A stretch of 64,000 bases of DNA, taken from Desulfobulbaceae bacterium (GTDB lineage: Bacteria > Desulfobacterota > Desulfobulbia > Desulfobulbales > Desulfobulbaceae). The position numbers were made by a program, and so were the translations under genes. The stretch spans positions 1 to 64,000 of the forward strand of contig JAMJFO010000001.1 in assembly GCA_023544645.1 (NCBI GenBank), written 5' to 3'. Positions 54,472-62,655 of this stretch are shown here, one piece after another. The number at the start of each line of letters is the position of its first letter. The first letter of the stretch is position 1. Under the pieces are notes generated by a model. It had not been told where the DNA came from and searched no databases. It worked only from the letters and a program-made list of their open reading frames with translations.

Positions 54472-54885
54472 ATGTCCAGAAAAATTGCGGCGTTCGCAAT
54501 AGTGTTGATCGCGGCCATGGTAACGGCGTCAATGCTGCACGCCCGTCCTTCCAAGCGTTTTGATGAAAGGACCCAGATGTGCCGGATCATTAATGAAGGG
54601 CGTCTGGGATGGGAGAGTCAGCCGTGGGGGCTGGGAAATCAGAAATTTCAGGAGGTCTGCAAGAGCTGCCATAGTCGTGACAACGATCAGGGCGCGCCAT
54701 TTTTGCACGCCAAGTCCTATGTTTCCAAAGGATGGAACAGGGTCTTCGCCAGACGAAATATGGAGTGTGCAGAGAACGGATCCTGGGATTCGCTGACCGA
54801 GGAAGAACTCCAGATCATGAATGATTTCCTGTTCAGGAATGCTGCCTGGACCTATGATCCCTATGGTGCGGAATCGTGCGGCTGA
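54472..54885 (+). CDS. Periplasmic monohaem c-type cytochrome
   Basis: A 137-residue exported protein with signal peptide (~1-24) and one haem motif CKSCH (63-67). MCRIINEGRLGWESQPWG and FLHAKSYVSKGWNRVF surround it. A second cysteine pair (C at ~101 and near the end in ESCG) may form a disulfide. The short EELQIMNDFLF helix is typical of class I cytochromes. GGAGGT precedes the ATG. It follows the efflux gene by 118 bp and may belong to the same metal/redox island. Confidence 0.78.
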   Translation: MSRKIAAFAIVLIAAMVTASMLHARPSKRFDERTQMCRIINEGRLGWESQPWGLGNQKFQEVCKSCHSRDNDQGAPFLHAKSYVSKGWNRVFARRNMECAENGSWDSLTEEELQIMNDFLFRNAAWTYDPYGAESCG

Positions 54886-54890
54886 TGAAT

Positions 54891-54918
54891 TTTTATTCTC
54901 CCGGTCGGGAGAATAAAA
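54891..54918. terminator. Perfect 13-bp hairpin after the cytochrome gene
   Basis: TTTTATTCTCCCG and CGGGAGAATAAAA flank only GT. The stem is long and AT-rich at its base; there is no separate T run, so it may act in either direction, between the cytochrome and the convergent feoA gene. Confidence 0.55.
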
Positions 54919-54961
54919 TAAACAGATTCAAGCAGAGCATCAAGGGGAAACCTGTATACGC

Positions 54962-55195
54962 TTAGTCTATTTCCACTTCGATAAAATCAGCTTCGTTGTT
55001 ACGGAGAGTAAGAGTGCCGCCCATGACCCTCAGCGCCACAGGGTCGTTGAGCGGCGCTCTTTGTTTTATGGTTATTTCCGTTCCCGGAACAAGCCCCATT
55101 TCCCTGATCCGACGGCCGAGCACACCGCCTACTTTGACGGCGGTAATGGTGCCGCGCTGGTTAATGTCCATTTTTCTCAGATTGATGATCGCCAT
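54962..55195 (-). CDS. feoA: FeoA-domain protein
   Basis: A 77-residue SH3-like protein of the FeoA type. It has RGTITAVKVGGVLGRRIREMG, LVPGTEITIKQRAPLNDPVAL, MGGTLTLRNNEADFIEVEI. FeoA assists FeoB ferrous-iron uptake, but no feoB is in the window. Stand-alone FeoA proteins also occur as small regulators or partners of DtxR-type repressors. Convergent with the cytochrome gene. Confidence 0.88.
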   Translation of the reverse strand: MAIINLRKMDINQRGTITAVKVGGVLGRRIREMGLVPGTEITIKQRAPLNDPVALRVMGGTLTLRNNEADFIEVEID

Positions 55196-55387
55196 TGGTA
55201 TGTTTCCGGTTTGCTGTTGAATCGTTAATAAGTGGAATTATCTCTATATGCGCGCAGGAAAGTTGTCAATGCCTTTTCTCATGGTTTTTCCTCTCCAGTA
55301 TGTATTTCACCCTTGACAAACACACCAGGGACAATACTATTGAAAAAAAAGATGCAGGTGACGAACAATGAAAACAGAGAGCAAATC

Positions 55388-55465
55388 ATGAAACTGGTCC
55401 TATCCCGCCTGATACTATCTGAGCTGCCCAGACGAACTGTGGCGCAAGGGGGAGGATTGTCCTGA
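55388..55465 (+). CDS. leuA leader peptide
   Basis: A 25-codon frame with six leucines: positions 3, 5, 8, 10, 13 and 24. Positions 5 and 10 use CTA, which is uncommon in neighbouring genes. Valine and isoleucine codons are interspersed. It lies just before a terminator hairpin and the leuA gene, the classic arrangement for ribosome-mediated attenuation. The ATG has only a modest GAGAG ribosome site; the frame is also open from an upstream ATG. Confidence 0.7.
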   Translation: MKLVLSRLILSELPRRTVAQGGGLS

Positions 55466-55529
55466 GTAGAACAGGAGCAATTGGTAACCATCAAGCCACG
55501 GTTCTTTGTTGAACCGTGGCTTTTTTTTT
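55434..55529 (+). terminator. leuA attenuator: antiterminator and terminator
   Basis: The terminator is a perfect 12-bp stem, AAGCCACGGTTC (55493-55504) with GAACCGTGGCTT (55511-55522), loop of six, followed by T to 55529. GAACTGTGGC (55434-55443), inside the leader peptide after the leucine cluster, can pair with GCCACGGTTC (55495-55504) with one G-U pair, which would block the terminator. A small AGGA-TTG-TCCT hairpin lies between. Confidence 0.8.
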
Positions 55530-55548
55530 GAAGTAAATGGAGTGAATA

Positions 55549-57243
55549 ATGTTTCGCGATAAAATAAAGAAATATCGACCATATCCGCCGATTGATCTGC
55601 CGGATCGAACCTGGCCGGATAAAACCATCACCAGAGCGCCGATCTGGTGCAGTGTCGATCTTCGCGATGGCAACCAGGCCCTCATCCAGCCCATGAGCCT
55701 GGATGAGAAACTGGAGATGTTCAACATGCTCGTGGAGGTGGGATTCAAGGAAATAGAGGTGGGGTTTCCTTCGGCATCCCAGGTCGAACATGACTTTACC
55801 CGGCTGCTGATTGAGCGGAACCTTATTCCTGATGATGTGGTGATCCAGGCGCTGACCCAGTCCAGGGAGCCGCTGATCAAAAAAACGTTCGAGGCATTGC
55901 GGGGAGCCGGAAAAGCGGTGGTTCATCTCTACAACTCAACTTCGACCCTGCAGCGGGACGTGGTGTTCAAGATGAGCCGCCGGGATATCATTGAACTCGG
56001 GGTCAACGGCGCCCGTATAATACGGGAAGAGGCCGCGAAAACAGATACCGAGATCCGTTATGAATATTCTCCCGAGAGCTTTACCGGCACTGAAATGGAT
56101 TTTGCTCTGGAGATATGCCAAGCGGTGATGGAGGAGTTGCGTCCGGACCCGCAGCACCCGGTTATCATTAATCTGCCGGCAACCGTGGAAATGTCTACCC
56201 CGAACATCTATGCGGACCAGATAGAGTGGTTTATCCGCAATATGAAGAACCGGGATCATGCCATTATCAGCCTGCATGCCCATAATGACCGCGGTTCGGC
56301 AGTGGCCGCCACCGAGCTGGCCCTGATGGCCGGCGCCGACCGGGTCGAAGGCACTCTCTTCGGCAACGGCGAGCGCACCGGAAACGTTGATATCATGACC
56401 CTGGCCATGAATATGTTCAGCCAGGGGATCGATCCCGGTCTTGATTTTTCCGATATCAACAGGGTGGTCGATGTGTATGAGCGGTGCACCAGGCTGCCGG
56501 TGCATCCCCGGCACCCCTATGCCGGAGAGCTTGTATACACGGCGTTTTCCGGCTCGCACCAGGATGCGATCAACAAAGGGATGGCCGCCTGCGAAAAGGA
56601 TCCGGATCGATGCTGGGCAGTACCGTATCTGCCCATTGATCCCAGTGACGTGGGCCGGACATATGAGTCGATCATCAGGATAAACAGCCAGTCCGGCAAG
56701 GGCGGAATCGCCTATATCATGGACAGGGAATTCGGTTTCAAACTGCCCAAGGAGATGCATCCGGAATTCGGCGCCATAGTCCAGAAGGTTGTGGATAAGG
56801 CAGGGGGTGAACTTCCGGCCGACGCCGTCTACAGGATATTTGAAAAAGAATATCTGCTGACGGAACCCTGTTACAAGTTGAAGGGATTTAATGTTATCAA
56901 GCGTCATATTGATGAGAACGAGGACCTGTCCAGCGCGGATGTGGAAGCACAGGTGCTTGTCGACGGCAGGGTGGAAACCATTCGCGCTTCCGGCAACGGT
57001 CCGCTGGATGCTTTTTGCGGAGCCCTGCGGGACGGGCTTGGCCTGACCTTTACACTGCAGGCGTATCACGAGCATGCCCTGGCCAAAGGCTCGTCCTCCA
57101 AGGCGGTGAGTTATATTATGGTCACCGATGGCGATAACCGCGAATTCTGGGGGGCAGGGGTTGATACCGATATTATCATTGCTTCGATCAAGGCGTTGCT
57201 CAGCGCCATGAACAGGGCCTGTTTTGCCCGTCGGCAGTCCTGA
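55549..57243 (+). CDS. leuA: 2-isopropylmalate synthase, LeuA2 type
   Basis: A 564-residue enzyme joining acetyl-CoA and 2-ketoisovalerate, the first step of leucine synthesis. It belongs to the longer fungal/actinobacterial-like LeuA2 branch: DKIKKYRPYPPIDLPDRTWP opening, APIWCSVDLRDGNQAL (catalytic Arg and metal Asp), and the HAHNDRGSAVAATELALMAGA metal-binding motif. The C-terminal regulatory domain (about residues 440-560) is present, with ASGNGPLDAFCGALRDGLG, so feedback inhibition by leucine is expected. TGGAG precedes the ATG. Transcription seems to be controlled by the leader peptide and terminator just upstream. Confidence 0.95.
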   Translation: MFRDKIKKYRPYPPIDLPDRTWPDKTITRAPIWCSVDLRDGNQALIQPMSLDEKLEMFNMLVEVGFKEIEVGFPSASQVEHDFTRLLIERNLIPDDVVIQALTQSREPLIKKTFEALRGAGKAVVHLYNSTSTLQRDVVFKMSRRDIIELGVNGARIIREEAAKTDTEIRYEYSPESFTGTEMDFALEICQAVMEELRPDPQHPVIINLPATVEMSTPNIYADQIEWFIRNMKNRDHAIISLHAHNDRGSAVAATELALMAGADRVEGTLFGNGERTGNVDIMTLAMNMFSQGIDPGLDFSDINRVVDVYERCTRLPVHPRHPYAGELVYTAFSGSHQDAINKGMAACEKDPDRCWAVPYLPIDPSDVGRTYESIIRINSQSGKGGIAYIMDREFGFKLPKEMHPEFGAIVQKVVDKAGGELPADAVYRIFEKEYLLTEPCYKLKGFNVIKRHIDENEDLSSADVEAQVLVDGRVETIRASGNGPLDAFCGALRDGLGLTFTLQAYHEHALAKGSSSKAVSYIMVTDGDNREFWGAGVDTDIIIASIKALLSAMNRACFARRQS

Positions 57244-57254
57244 TGGGTATTGTT

Positions 57255-57298
57255 TTTTCCCGGCACCGACAGCTGGAATTATGCCGGTGCCGGGAAAA
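57255..57298. terminator. Terminator-type hairpin after leuA
   Basis: TTTTCCCGGCACCG (57255-57268) pairs perfectly with CGGTGCCGGGAAAA (57285-57298), loop of 16. It sits just after the leuA stop. The T-rich side precedes the stem, so it would work best on the minus strand; for leuA it may act as a 3' end hairpin. Confidence 0.6.
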
Positions 57299-57338
57299 TT
57301 TGTATTCTCTTTATCCGGAAGCAGCTTGATGACCGTAT

Positions 57339-58718
57339 ATGGATCCTGTTGCCGAAAAATCACCTTTTGCTCTACCCAATATCAGACTTTTTGTTGCCCT
57401 GAGGATTTTTTTTAATACCCGGTTTTACTACCCGGTGTTTACCATTCTTTTTCTTGACTTCGGTCTTTCCATAGAACAATTCGCCCTGCTCAATACTGTC
57501 TGGGCTGCCACCATTGTGCTGGCGGAGGTGCCCTCCGGAGCCCTGGCCGACATCATCGGGAGAAAACGGCTGCTGGTTGCGACCTCGGTGTTGATGATCC
57601 TTGAAATGACCCTGATCTGCTTCGTTCCTCTTGGAAATATCTCTTTGATATTCTGGGTTTTTCTTGTTAACAGAGTGTTGAGTGGCCTTGCCGAGGCCAT
57701 GGCCAGCGGAGCTGATGAAGCCCTGGCCTATGATACCCTGGTGGAAAGGGGAATGGCTGATGAGTGGTCGCGGGTCCTGGATATCCAGATGCGGATGCAG
57801 TCGGCAGGCTTCGTGGTGACCATGACCATCGGCGCCCTGGTGTATGATCCGGCAATTGTCAACCGGGTGCTGGAGTTGTTTGGTTCTTCGGCGACCGTTA
57901 CCCAGCAGGTGAGCATGCGATTTCCTCTGTATCTCACGCTGGGATTGGCCTTTATGGCCCTGATGGCAACACTGTCCATGACCGAGCCGCTGGTCGATGG
58001 TCAGGACCGCAGCCGATCCGGTTCGACTGGTGAGATGATCGGACGTGCGTTGCGGCTGACCTGGCAGGCCGGCTGCTGGATCTTCAGGACGCCCTTTGCC
58101 CTGGCAGTGATTCTTTTCGGCATGACCTTTGACCACACCCTGCGTATGCTGGTCACCATGACCAGCCAGTATTACCGTCTCATATCACTTCCCGAGGCCA
58201 GTTTCGGCCTCATCGGTTCCGCCATCGGCATACTGGGCCTGGTCATACCGAGGATCGCCCGGGCAATGACCAGGCATTGGATGCCCACCCGCAATCTGGC
58301 AGTCCTGGCGGTTATCTCCCTGGCCGGCCTGTGGGGCCTGACCGGTTTTTATCCATACGTCGGTCTGCTGCCCATGGTTCTGGTGTTTGTCGGACTGATG
58401 CTGACATCTTTTTTTACCAGCCACTATCTCAACCGGATAACCAGTTCCGGTCACCGGGCAACAGTGTTGAGTTTCAAAGGGCTCAGCTTTAACCTGGCCT
58501 ACGGGATGATAGGCCTTCTCTACGCGGGTCTTATGCGTCATCTCCGTGCCGAGCAGGGGGAGATGCACCCGTCCTGGACGACCCAGGCTGTTGAGAACCA
58601 GGCTTTCCGGGAATCTATTTCCTGGTTTCCCTGGTATACGTTGGTTATATTCGCATCTGTCCTGCTGTTCTGTTTACGGATTCGCCGTTACCTGGCAGCC
58701 CGTAAGGAGTGCGGCTAA
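57339..58718 (+). CDS. MFS transporter
   Basis: A 459-residue major facilitator with about twelve hydrophobic segments. EVPSGALADIIGRKRLLVA is the loop 2-3 motif (residues ~64-82). SGADEALAYDTLVERG and EWSRVLDIQMRMQSAG resemble a branch of uncharacterised MFS proteins. A large gap between helices 6 and 7 is charged (VDGQDRSRSGSTGEMIG). The substrate is unknown. It lies 95 bp after leuA, separated by a hairpin. Confidence 0.87.
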   Translation: MDPVAEKSPFALPNIRLFVALRIFFNTRFYYPVFTILFLDFGLSIEQFALLNTVWAATIVLAEVPSGALADIIGRKRLLVATSVLMILEMTLICFVPLGNISLIFWVFLVNRVLSGLAEAMASGADEALAYDTLVERGMADEWSRVLDIQMRMQSAGFVVTMTIGALVYDPAIVNRVLELFGSSATVTQQVSMRFPLYLTLGLAFMALMATLSMTEPLVDGQDRSRSGSTGEMIGRALRLTWQAGCWIFRTPFALAVILFGMTFDHTLRMLVTMTSQYYRLISLPEASFGLIGSAIGILGLVIPRIARAMTRHWMPTRNLAVLAVISLAGLWGLTGFYPYVGLLPMVLVFVGLMLTSFFTSHYLNRITSSGHRATVLSFKGLSFNLAYGMIGLLYAGLMRHLRAEQGEMHPSWTTQAVENQAFRESISWFPWYTLVIFASVLLFCLRIRRYLAARKECG

Positions 58719-58968
58719 CCCGCATTTTTCACCACTTTCCTACTGCAAGCCTGTATATCGGCTCCCCACAAACATTTCCTCGGTCAAGGGTGCTCGACAT
58801 ACTGAAAGTATGCCTGTGCGCCCTTTTGGTCGGAAACGCTTGTGGGAAACCAGGTAAGCGAAGACTCCGATCTCCAGACTTTCGTAACGAAAACTGGTGC
58901 AAAATGCGGGTAAGCATATTTTTGCGCAACGGCCACGAAAATGGCCACAGATAGAGCAGGCCCATGTT
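58719..58968. other. 250-bp intergenic stretch with small hairpins
   Basis: No credible gene, although two short minus-strand frames stay open. It holds the hairpins CATACT-GAA-AGTATG (58798-58812) and GGCCA-N6-TGGCC (58931-58946). It lies between the MFS transporter and the convergent beta-helix gene. It reads like a non-coding or multi-copy intergenic element but I see no second copy in the window. Confidence 0.4.
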
Positions 58969-60264
58969 TCAGGGATTGTCATCGATGCGCAAAAGGGGTG
59001 TAAAGAGGGGGACAATGGATCGTTTTTTTGTTTCAAAAGCGCCTATATCAAAAGCATCCCCATCAGGACGTTTGAAGCCTCGCTGATCCATCGTGATCCC
59101 AATGGACGCAAGGTCCTGTCCCCGGTCAACTGCGGGGCTGCCGATCAACAGGCCATGGGTCCGTGTGGGGCCGCCATGATCCTGGAGACTGGAAAGTCCG
59201 GGATCAGCAATGATATTACTGTCTGCGTCCAGGAGACAGGAGTAATCATCCACGAGATTGCTGCCTGCGGAATCAGGAGGATTGCCCATATAGCAGTTGG
59301 CGCCGATGTTGCCGGCAATGATCGTGTTGATTAAATGCAGGCTGCCCTCATTGCTCAAACCGCCGCCCTCGCCAGGGCTGGAATTACCGGTGATGGTGCT
59401 CTGTAGGATTTCCATTGCAGCAATATTGTATAAACCTCCCCCGAAAGGATGTTTTCCGGCGGTGATGTTGTTGCCGCTTATGGTGGCGTTGATGATCCTT
59501 GCATCTCCTTCATTGGCTATACCTCCTCCGGCAAGGGAATCATTGTTGTTTATGGTGCTTGACCGGACAATAAGCCTTCCACCGGGAGCGTTGTAGAGAC
59601 CGCCGCCTGCTGCGGCATGATTGCCCCTGACCGTGCTTTTTGCCAGTACGCACTCCGCCATGTTCACTATGCCCCCGCCGACGTCTTCCGGTGAAGAACC
59701 ATTGACCCGGTTGTTTTCCAGGACAACGTTTTGCAGCGTGAGATTGCCTCGATTGCGGACTCCGCCGCCTCCCTTCCCGGCGGTCAGGGTTGCGGGGAGA
59801 CCACCGTTGATGATCGTGAGATCCTGGATAATTACTTCAGTGCCGGATTCAATGATATCCACTACCCGGTCCAGCCCGTTGCCATCAAGAAATGTCTGTC
59901 CGGCGCCGGTGCCCCGGATGATGAGATCGTCCCTTATATCCAGATCGCCGGTTGCAGCATGGTCCTCATTGATTCCGTCGATATCAAGGATGAAATGCCC
60001 GGAAGGGACGTTGATGATGTCCTGGCCGGGAAGGGCGTTTGTTTCTTCGATGGCCGCCCGGAGGGTGCAGAAGGGTAAAACAAATGGAGCGAACACAATG
60101 AGATAGGCAACGCAGAGTCCGTTGCCCGGTTCCAGATCCCTTACATCATAGCCGGAGTTGATATTGAACTCTGCGGCATAAGAAGCAGGCATTCGGCTCA
60201 GGGCTAGCATGAGTTGCAAGGCGATTAGCACATGGCATGTCCGGGGCTGCATGGTTGCTCTCAT
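58969..60264 (-). CDS. Secreted right-handed beta-helix protein with CSLREA-type domain
   Basis: A 431-residue exported protein with signal peptide (~1-30, ASYAAE). A CSLREA-like region CTLRAAIEETNALPGQD (about 65-82) precedes a beta-helix built of repeats rich in G and N such as GGGVRNRGNLTLQNVVL, AAAGGGLYNAPGGRLIV and GGGLSNEGSLHLINTII. DQRGFKRPDGDAFDIGAFE near the end is the choice-of-anchor Q-type closing motif. Proteins of this type are cell-surface or secreted polymorphic-outer-membrane-like proteins; function is unknown. The C-terminus lacks an obvious anchor. Confidence 0.85.
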   Translation of the reverse strand: MRATMQPRTCHVLIALQLMLALSRMPASYAAEFNINSGYDVRDLEPGNGLCVAYLIVFAPFVLPFCTLRAAIEETNALPGQDIINVPSGHFILDIDGINEDHAATGDLDIRDDLIIRGTGAGQTFLDGNGLDRVVDIIESGTEVIIQDLTIINGGLPATLTAGKGGGGVRNRGNLTLQNVVLENNRVNGSSPEDVGGGIVNMAECVLAKSTVRGNHAAAGGGLYNAPGGRLIVRSSTINNNDSLAGGGIANEGDARIINATISGNNITAGKHPFGGGLYNIAAMEILQSTITGNSSPGEGGGLSNEGSLHLINTIIAGNIGANCYMGNPPDSAGSNLVDDYSCLLDADSNIIADPGLSSLQDHGGPTRTHGLLIGSPAVDRGQDLASIGITMDQRGFKRPDGDAFDIGAFETKKRSIVPLFTPLLRIDDNP

Positions 60265-60348
60265 GGGGCAGGTTCCCCTGCAAAGGTCACGCCGAAGAAT
60301 AGTGCCGGAGTTGCGGAAAAAAAACTTCTTGCGGCAGCAGTCATCGGA

Positions 60349-60515
60349 ATGTAACTCCTTACCGGGTATGTAACTGAACGATATGATTATCCCAAAAGTT
60401 GTAAATGGTCACAGGTGCCGCAGGTTTATGCGGGCGCGAGTGTTCACTAAAGTGCGCTGTGCAGGCATGAACGATCATGCGAAAATGTGGTGCATGTGAC
60501 CTTGACCATTTACAT
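60349..60515 (+). repeat. Dispersed intergenic repeat, copy B
   Basis: The clearest copy of the ~170-bp element. It shows GTAACTGAACGATATGATT near the start, GTAAATGGTCACAGGTGCCG in the middle, and GTGACC then TTGACCATTTAC at the end; GTAAATGGTCA and TGACCATTTAC are inverted, so the distal part can fold on itself. It lies between the beta-helix gene and the zinc-ribbon gene. Confidence 0.75.
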
Positions 60516-60540
60516 CGAAATGGCATGGTAAAGGGAATAA

Positions 60541-60708
60541 TCAGCTTTTCGATACAACACCTTCCATGCTGACGCAGTCTTTGCAGAAGTCCTGTTTGGT
60601 GGAAGGGCTTTGGCATTTAGGACAATACTGTCGATCGCAGCTTTTGCAGGTTTTCAATTTTTCAGCTTTTTTCTCACAGACTTCACAGATATTTTTTTTC
60701 TGGCTCAT
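60541..60708 (-). CDS. Small Cys-rich zinc-ribbon-like protein
   Basis: A 55-residue protein with four cysteine pairs: C8/C11 (ICEVC), C21/C24 (TCKSC), C29/C32 (YCPKC) and C42/C45 (FCKDC). This can bind two zinc ions in a ribbon or cross-brace arrangement. It is lysine-rich and has no signal. I chose ATG 60708 because AGAGGAG lies 5 bases upstream; a longer frame to 60840 lacks that. No family assigned; DNA, RNA or protein binding are all possible. Confidence 0.75.
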   Translation of the reverse strand: MSQKKNICEVCEKKAEKLKTCKSCDRQYCPKCQSPSTKQDFCKDCVSMEGVVSKS

Positions 60709-60882
60709 AAAGCTCCTCTTTGTTTTCGCTTTGGTTTGGGCTATTGTACCATAGGCTTTGATAATAAATCCAGCAGCAAAATCGTTTGTGAAAGCCTGAG
60801 CAGAGAAGAAAAAACGACAGGGGGAAGGCGCTGGACGCAACCTGGTCAGTTGGCGCGAATATTTTACGATGAACGGCGGTAT

Positions 60883-61095
60883 ATGAACGCATTGCAGGAA
60901 ATGGGGCAGAGACTGAACACTCTTTTCAACAGGGTGACTGACTGGCTGTTGATCATCATTGGCGTGGCCCTGATTGTCAAGGCTATGCTCGCCGTTGACG
61001 TGCCCCTTGCAAGGTATGTGATTATCGGGGTGGGTGGATTGCTTGTCGTTCTGGGGTTATGGTACCGGCACCGCCGAAAACGGCGGCACCGGTAG
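60883..61095 (+). CDS. Small two-helix membrane protein
   Basis: About 70 residues with two helices, WLLIIIGVALIVKAMLA (~21-37) and YVIIGVGGLLVVLGLW (~45-60), and an Arg/Lys/His-rich tail (YRHRRKRRHR) that should face the cytoplasm. The frame is open upstream to 60610, but ATG 60883 gives a compact protein. The ribosome site is weak. I do not recognise it. Convergent with the ferredoxin gene. Confidence 0.5.
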   Translation: MNALQEMGQRLNTLFNRVTDWLLIIIGVALIVKAMLAVDVPLARYVIIGVGGLLVVLGLWYRHRRKRRHR

Positions 61096-61115
61096 ATGGG
61101 GCCTTGGAGGAGGCG

Positions 61116-61850
61116 CTACCAACTCTGGTCATTGATGATATTGCCACTGGTGGAGACGACCACCTGCCGGACCGGGACCGAGGAGCCGGCATCATCCCTT
61201 GCTTTCTTGATTATCTGGAGCATGGCGGAACAGCAGGGAACTTCCATGATCAGTATGGTGACGGAATTGATCTTGCGCTGCTGAAAGATTTCTGTGAACC
61301 GCTCCACATACATCGGTGCATCGTCAAACTTGGGACAGCCCATCATCACCACTCGACCGTTGACAAAATCCCGGTTGATATCCGGATAGGAGACAGCAGT
61401 GCAGTCGGCAGCAACCAGCAGGTCGCAATTCTCCAGGAACTGGGCTGCAGCCGGAATGAGCCTGATCTGGATGGGCCAGTGGGAGAGGGTCGAACCTGAC
61501 TGCGGGCCGGGTTTATTGGCGGCGTCGCAGGGCGAAGGCTGCAGCGATTGCAGCCGGGCGGAAGGACAACCCATGGCCGGCGCGTTTTCGTTTTTCATTT
61601 GTTCTTTTTCCTCCAGGAAGGCTTCAACAGCTTCCTCGTCAAATTCATCCGCTTCCCGCTCAATGATCCGCAGCGCTCCTGTCGGGCATGACTTGAGGCA
61701 TGCGCCGAGTCCGTCACAGAGTTTATCTTCAACCAGGCGGGCCTTGCCATCCACAATTTCCAGTGAACCTTCGGCACAGTCGGGAACGCAGTCGCCGCAG
61801 CCGGTGCATAATTCGTCATCTATCTCGATAATTTGTCGCGTTATCTTCAT
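61116..61850 (-). CDS. 4Fe-4S ferredoxin-domain protein
   Basis: A 244-residue iron-sulfur protein. The N-terminal two-cluster ferredoxin has CTGCGDCVPDC and CDGLGACLKSCPTG (residues ~15-60). A linker rich in Glu and Lys follows, then a domain with FLENCDLLVAADCTAVSYPDI, MMGCPKFDD and IMEVPCCSAMLQ, resembling the second half of the coenzyme F420 hydrogenase-associated or MvhD-like electron-transfer proteins, though I am unsure. It starts 17 bp after the HD hydrolase on the same strand. Cytoplasmic electron transfer is likely; the partner is unknown. Confidence 0.82.
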   Translation of the reverse strand: MKITRQIIEIDDELCTGCGDCVPDCAEGSLEIVDGKARLVEDKLCDGLGACLKSCPTGALRIIEREADEFDEEAVEAFLEEKEQMKNENAPAMGCPSARLQSLQPSPCDAANKPGPQSGSTLSHWPIQIRLIPAAAQFLENCDLLVAADCTAVSYPDINRDFVNGRVVMMGCPKFDDAPMYVERFTEIFQQRKINSVTILIMEVPCCSAMLQIIKKARDDAGSSVPVRQVVVSTSGNIINDQSW

Positions 61851-61866
61851 GTTGGTTCCGTGTTGA

Positions 61867-62625
61867 TTATTGTATGTTGTCCGCATGCTGCCGGACCCGT
61901 TTCATCAGGGCTTTTTTGGCCACCCTGCGGCCGGAGCTGGTAAGAAACGATTTATTCAGCACTGTTTCCAGTCTTTCACCGGAAGGCGGGTTTTCCTGGT
62001 ATTTTTCATCGAGGTTAACGATGAGGTCGGCATCATAGAGAACCTTGAAGTTTGTTGTTTCTTTATCCCGGGGCGTATGGTGGTGACCGATGATATCACA
62101 CACCTCGTCGATCAGCCCGGGGTCGGCCTTGAGATCGCTCAATATCTGCCGGGCCACCGGCGGTCCTTCCGTGTGTTGATGGCGCGGAGCGGATGAATTA
62201 AACTTTCTCTCCGCTTCCTTTATGCCGATATCGTGCAGGTACGCGGCCGCCATAATCACCGCCATGTTGCCTTTTTCGAGCTTGCCTATCTCCTCGGCAA
62301 ATCCGGCAACCTGCTCGGCATGCTTTATCCTTCGGTGATCATCACCGAAATATTTGCGCATGGCGATGGCCAGTTTATCCTTGAACAGGTCATCACGTTT
62401 GGCCAGGAGTTCCGGAGGCATGGAGCCCAGGCATTGGTCGGCATAGGGGCAGTAGGAGGCGCAGCCGAAGTCGATCCGGGGATTGAGCATCCGGTGTCCG
62501 CATTGACGGCATTTCTGCTGACTGTCATCTTTGAAGAATTCGACGCTGTGTCCGCACTTCGGACACTTGGTCTCAAAAACATCCTCGCCGCTCCAGTAAC
62601 GGCTGTCCTGACCCGGGCATTGCAT
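61867..62625 (-). CDS. HD-domain hydrolase with N-terminal zinc ribbon
   Basis: A 252-residue protein. The N-terminus has zinc-binding pairs TKCPKCGHSVEFF and QKCRQCGHRM and another cysteine group CASYCPYADQC (~54-65). The HD domain (about 95-200) has HAEQVAGFAEEIGKLEKGN, AAAYLHDIGIKEAERK (the HD pair) and DIIGHHHTPRDKE. A phosphohydrolase on nucleotides or a small phosphate ester is expected. AGGAGAGG precedes the ATG. It forms a pair with the ferredoxin gene. Confidence 0.85.
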   Translation of the reverse strand: MQCPGQDSRYWSGEDVFETKCPKCGHSVEFFKDDSQQKCRQCGHRMLNPRIDFGCASYCPYADQCLGSMPPELLAKRDDLFKDKLAIAMRKYFGDDHRRIKHAEQVAGFAEEIGKLEKGNMAVIMAAAYLHDIGIKEAERKFNSSAPRHQHTEGPPVARQILSDLKADPGLIDEVCDIIGHHHTPRDKETTNFKVLYDADLIVNLDEKYQENPPSGERLETVLNKSFLTSSGRRVAKKALMKRVRQHADNIQ

Positions 62626-62655
62626 GGCGTCCTCTCCTGTTACGTAATATGGTGT

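Noticed and set aside
55936-57363. 475-codon minus-strand frame opposite leuA
   Set aside because: Antisense to a well-supported LeuA with all motifs; no ribosome site and no domain.
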